Shown: positions 59,483 to 64,000 of the stretch, in pieces
Numbering within the stretch: position 1 is the first letter of the stretch
How the letters are laid out: each line of letters opens with the position of its first letter
NCBI RefSeq assembly: GCF_001625195.1
Contig: NC_054389.1
Coordinates: 8,118,520 to 8,182,519 of the forward strand
DNA length: 64,000 nt
Direction: 5' to 3'
Source of the DNA: Drechmeria coniospora
Lineage: Eukaryota > Ascomycota > Sordariomycetes > Hypocreales > Ophiocordycipitaceae
The notes under the pieces: generated by a model
What the model was told of the DNA's origin: nothing
Database searches by the model: none
The model's input: only the letters and a program-made list of their open reading frames with translations
Program-made: the position numbers and the translations under genes

Positions 59483-60649
59483 TGACACCGCCATACCAAT
59501 GGGCTACCCTATACGTGCTGATGCCTTGAGGTTACCTGACGTGACGTTGGCGTGCCCCCGTCTGCGGAGCAAGATGCCACGGGGGAAATAGCAGCAACTA
59601 GACCTGCATGCAGTGCTGCGCGACGAATTTCGTTTCTCTCGCGCGCGAGTCGCATGCACCACTTGGCCTTTTGTTTGTCTCCTGGATCCGACGTCCCAGG
59701 CCGGCATGTCTGCCTGCCGATGCCCGTGATTCGGCGCCTGAGTACAGGGCTGGGTGTTGGGTCATGCGTCGCGGCCCCGAGCACGGCGGGCTCAGTCGTT
59801 CACCCATCAACCAAGCGGCTGCCATTCCTGACGGACGTGACCGCTGTTGGGCTGGAGTGGTGGTGGGACTTGTCCGACATGCCGTCGAGCCAAGAGATGG
59901 TCGATCTGCCAAGAAATTCGGCTCATGAGGCGGGGAATCCCATCAACCGTACAGAGACATGACTCGATGGCCATGGGTCAGCATTCCAGCGGCATCGCGG
60001 ATGCCAAGGCACTTGGCTGAGCTCCCTGCATGCAGTCGCCGGGCAACTGTCGACAGCCAGCCAGGCGGACGAGGAGAGGCGGCATTGGGTGATGCTGCCT
60101 CGTGGGGCGTGGCGCTGGACAGTCGAGGTTGGTGCAAGGTGGAAGTATTCTAGAGCACACTGCGGAACGGAGTGCAAATGGCACACGTAGCTCACCATAA
60201 TAATTACCTAATACGGAGTCCCAACCAAAGCAGGTGCCTGCCGGGAAGGCTTTACTCCTTCGCTCAATAATTACCCTGCACCCACCCAGTACCGAGTACG
60301 TGGCATTGGAGGACGTATCGAATGCCTTCTCGCTGAAGCCAATGTGCCGGTGCAGAGAATTGCTCTCCGGTTCCTCGCGTAAAGACTGCCGAAGACTACA
60401 CCTGTCATGAGATACCAGCAGTCCTGGCGTGTGCTACCAAGGTAGTGACAGAGGATGCACTGAACCGAAATCGAGCGAGGCGCAGATGCATCACAGGAGC
60501 CATTCAACCCAATTGGAGCCGTTTGCTGGGTTGAAGGTGGTGTACCATTTGGATGCGTCACTGCTTGCTTCTCCATTGCATGAGATGGAATGATTTGCGG
60601 CAGCGCGCAAGCGAGATTTCATATGCTGTACGGAGTATTGCTAGCACGG

Positions 60650-60705
60650 TTCGTCTTTGCCCTGGCACGCACCTAGGTTCGTCTTTGCCCTGGCATGCAC
60701 CTAGG
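60650..60705. repeat. 28-bp tandem duplication
   Basis: Two adjacent 28-bp copies starting TTCGTCTTTGCCCTGGCA and ending CACCTAGG, differing at one position. No gene context. Confidence 0.9.
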
Positions 60706-63580
60706 TGGAGGAGAAATACCCGTCTATAATTAGACGTGCTGCACTGCAGGTGTTGGCGGGCTCCATTCTCATCGCCGCAGGGTGACTGACCAACTCCAAG
60801 GCCGTGACATGCATGGTGCAAGCTCGGTGGGCTCGGGAACTGGTGGAGTCGGATCTGTCGTGGATGCTGGATGTAGGGTGGGGATGGATGGAGATGGATA
60901 TGATGCTAGGAGATGGAGATGATGCTTGGCGATGCACCGCTCACCGATGAAGTGGGGGAGAAAGCACATGTACAGTACTTAAGTATGTACTTACTTGCAG
61001 TAATTACGCTGTAAATCGAATGAACTTGCAAGTAATTACTTGCCATGTTGAGCGTGCAGGTAGGTGATATGAACACCTACTTACACGTGTTCCTCACGGT
61101 TTGGATACTTTCGTGCCATCTGTCGGTCGGTAGGTGCAGGCCTGATACGGAGGTTTCGGTGGTGACTGCCAACGGCAAGTGGCACGAGTCCTTGCGTCGC
61201 AGCAAATACGGCAGTTCGCACGACTGCCACTGCCAAGGTAAAACCAAGGCACTCCCCAAGTGCCTTGTACCTTCCTCCGATCTTCATGCACGGACAGTAA
61301 TTACGCCGCAACCGGTGAAGTGCTCACGCACACTTGCCACTCACTGCAGTGTTCATGGACGAATCATGATGCGAGCGCTCCGTTATTTTGTCCGCACTCG
61401 TGGCTGCCGCGCGGACGGTGCTCCTTGAACCGGGCAGGTACGAAGCGCGCAAGAGTTGCCAATGACGGGCTCGGCCCACCCATGCCCGGACCAAATGTGG
61501 CCGGGCGACGTTCTATTGGGGGGATTGTGCCCGCCTGCTTTCCACCTGGACGTCATCACGAGAAGGATGGAATTGAGACGTCGAAGAATTTTCAGGATTC
61601 TCACCGGCAATGGCTCGGCCTGGACACATGTGCACCGTGCGGTGCTATACGTACACCTAGATGCGTGTGGAGTGCCAACCGTGGCACCCGTGAGCAGGTG
61701 CAGACGGACAAATGCAGCACGTAGACTTGTACGCCTACACCACCCACTCGACCCGTCTGTTCCTCGCATCCCCGAGGCCTCGGGCGGCAAGTTACACGTA
61801 CATGCGCAAAAGGGGCAACGATGATATAATGTGGACGTCAGTGGGTTGCATTGCGCACGCCATGAAGTCATCATGGCAACCGTACTCCGTACAGAATGCT
61901 GCCTTGCCGCAAATACCAAGTTCGTCGGTACGTGCGCTCCGCACTGGCGTCACGATACTGCATCCACTTGGGCATTGCAGTGCCGTGCTTGCGGCTCCAT
62001 GTGGTGCTCCGTACACGTCGGGATGATTTGGCCGCTCCCCCCCCCCCAGGTTGTGAAATTGATTCGCGTCCTGGAGAGGGCACGGCTTTGGGTCGACGCA
62101 GGCCGCCTCCGCAGCCATCGAGAAATAAAGTTGCACGACGACAAACAAAACGAGCCAGGTCGATGGACACCGCACCGGCTGAGCAGCCGTGGCTTCCAGC
62201 TTCCAGCCGTGGCTCCCCCTCCTTGCCGGGCCACCACCCCCGACGCAGGTGCAAGCCATGCAATTCCGCCCTTCCAAGACAGGCGCCGTCTGTTCGCAAA
62301 TAAAACAGGGCAGTGGGGACCGAATACATGTGCGAGTATTGATTGGCACCAAAAATTTCTTCGAGTCGTTACCCGGGCACACGGTAATCCCATTTGCCGT
62401 GGAGAACGTGGCCGGAAGGTAATCCAGGCCATCGTGCCTATGCCCCTCTCCGATGCGGGCACGCATGAGATGAGGGAGCAGATATGTGATGGCGGAACCG
62501 GCATGGCATGAAGCGTTGCGACCGTTGCGGCCCGCACCACCTGCTGAGCCAAGTCGGACCGTTGGCCGGCCAGTGGCAAGCCAGCTGGACAGGCGAGACA
62601 CGGCCGTAGGAGGGGAAAGGGAGGAGAGTGGTGCTTGTGCGCGCGCGAGGGGAGAAAGGGGGCGCCCGCTTGGCTGGCGAGGGAGGGAGGTACGTAAGTA
62701 TGTGCGTGCAGGCGGTGTGTAGCGTGCGTACGTGTGCAGCGTTAGGTGCACACCTACTGCTTCTCGCGCCACCGGCCGCGACACATTACAGGTAATACAT
62801 GTTCTACTCCGTACCCCTGCCTTAGTTGGTGGCTAGGACGTGTGCAAGTGCGTGTGCCAAGTGCGTGTGCTTGCTCCGTACCGCGGAGCTAGATGCACAG
62901 GCACATGTACCGGCACACACCCGTGCACACCAAGGTGTACCTGTTGCGAGGGTCGAATGGAGTCTCGTCGGAGGCGTCGGTTGGTCGGGCGCCGCCAGGT
63001 GATGTCACTTGGGCAAAGTCCACCTCGGATCGTCGCCCCCGCGACGACGGAGGCGCAAAACCGGGGCCTCGTTCCTTTTGTCATTTTGGCATTTTTTTTG
63101 ACCTCGGACAACAACGGCAGAGGCACGGCAACGGGCCAACGGCAAAAGCCCAGCCAGCTTCGGCCAGCACGAGTACGGCAGCCGTACCGCCGAGTGCTCG
63201 GGCGACCGAGTACCAGTACCTCGTCGAGCCGGCACCTGCCCGCCTCGCTGCTCGTACCGGGGTACCTCGCTTCACGTTCTGCACTTGAATCCTCTACGTA
63301 CCGCCGCCGCACGTACGTACTCCGTACATGGAGCAATAATTCGTTCAGCTCGACTTCCAGAAGATGCCCCTTGCCGCCGCCATTCATAAGAACCCTTACC
63401 CTCCCTCTCGCTCCTCGGGCTTTCCTTCTCCCCTTCATCCCCATCTTCTTCCTCGTCCCATCCGCGTCCTGCATCCGTGCTCCTACACAGATCATCGTAC
63501 CTCATCCGCCGACTCGCAACCGATCCATCCATCCATCCACTTCCCCCGTCGCTTTTCACCTGCAGTCCAAGTCCGTCACG

Positions 63581-64000
63581 ATGAAGGCCACCTTTGCCGT
63601 TCTTGCTCTCGCCGGTCTCGTTGCCGCCCAGAACTTCGATGGCCAGCCCGCATGCGCCGTAAGCCTCCCGCAATGCCCTGCCTCCCGCCCGCCCAACACC
63701 CGCACCTCTTTTGGCTGACTTGTCGTGTCGTCACCAGCTCAAATGTCTCCAAGACGGCATCCCCAAGGCTGGCTGTGAACTCACCGACATCAAATGCGCT
63801 TGCCAGAAGCAGGCTGAGATCCAGGCCGCCGTCGCCTCGTGCGTTCTCGGCGCCTGCACGGCCGATGAGGCGACCAAGGCCCAGGCTGCCGCCGCCGCCG
63901 CCTGCGCCAACGTGACGGGAGGCAGCTCTGGATCGACGACGACATCGACGTCGACGTCGACATCGCAAACGACGACCAGCAGCGCCACGACGACGCCGAC
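63581..64000 (+). CDS. Secreted CFEM-domain protein, 5' part (runs off the window)
   Basis: Exon 1 is 63581-63658. Exon 2 starts at 63738 after a 79-bp intron (GTAAGC...CACCAG) and continues past the window end. The protein begins with a signal peptide (MKATFAVLALAGLVAA) cleaved before QNFDG. All eight CFEM cysteines are visible after splicing: PAC, LKC, AGC, KCAC (two), ASC, GAC and AAC, within residues 25-92. A Ser/Thr-rich stretch (GSTTTSTSTSTSQTTTSS) follows, typical of GPI-anchored wall proteins, but the anchor signal would lie beyond the window. CFEM proteins act at the cell surface, in some fungi in heme uptake or host interaction. Which applies here is unknown. Confidence 0.93.

Larger units (their letters stand above)
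59428..63580. other. Gene-free spacer before the CFEM gene
   Basis: A GAT/GAC trinucleotide run (59440-59482) starts right after the GPI2 stop, and a 28-bp tandem duplication lies at 60650-60705. The remainder has short frames without motifs and scattered GTAC words. A pyrimidine-rich leader from about 63395 to 63580 precedes the CFEM start codon and is probably its 5' UTR. Confidence 0.55.

Overview
The window looks like nuclear DNA of a filamentous ascomycete (Pezizomycotina, probably Sordariomycetes/Hypocreales; the species cannot be fixed from sequence alone). The supporting evidence is GC-rich coding sequence, short introns with GTRNGT-like donors and CTAAC-type branch sites, long gene-free spacers rich in GTAC-type motifs, and typical fungal families: CFEM, Zn(II)2Cys6, sedolisin S53, pepsin-like A1, and Thi4 with an intronic TPP riboswitch. 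All gene models below were assembled by hand from reading frames joined at splice sites that keep frame and restore family motifs.

Layout. 1-4.2 kb is repeat-rich spacer. A secreted S53 sedolisin (4214-5950) follows, then a repeat-bearing spacer, an Hst3/Hst4-type sirtuin (7783-10796), a PLP-dependent class V aminotransferase-fold enzyme (11633-13096), a secreted A1 aspartic protease (14525-15988), a small putatively N-myristoylated protein (16586-16951) and a five-exon Zn(II)2Cys6 regulator on the minus strand (17530-20472). 20.5-25.6 kb is gene-free with a composite tandem array. Thi4, the thiamine thiazole synthase, lies on the minus strand (25613-26644), and its 5' leader holds a clear TPP riboswitch inside a predicted intron together with an overlapping upstream ORF. 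The RNA polymerase I largest subunit occupies 29118-34183. Next comes an SRPK-like kinase gene (34996-36589) whose splice sites are all intact but which carries two in-frame stops and a one-base frameshift.

36.6-57.8 kb is a 21-kb stretch in which I find no supportable gene, only repeats, homopolymer C runs and long GC-driven random frames. The right end has GPI2/PIG-C (57840-59427), another spacer, and the 5' part of a secreted CFEM protein (63581 to the window edge).

The genes do not form a pathway cluster. They are a mixture of housekeeping genes (Pol I, thiamine, GPI anchor, chromatin) and secreted proteins (two proteases, one CFEM). The most interesting non-gene signals are the Thi4 riboswitch/uORF arrangement, a roughly 66-bp near-palindromic dispersed element present three times in the first 7 kb, and a GTACTCCGTAC-type motif that recurs through the spacers. 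In one place that motif sits as a clean 7-bp insertion inside an otherwise regular tandem repeat.
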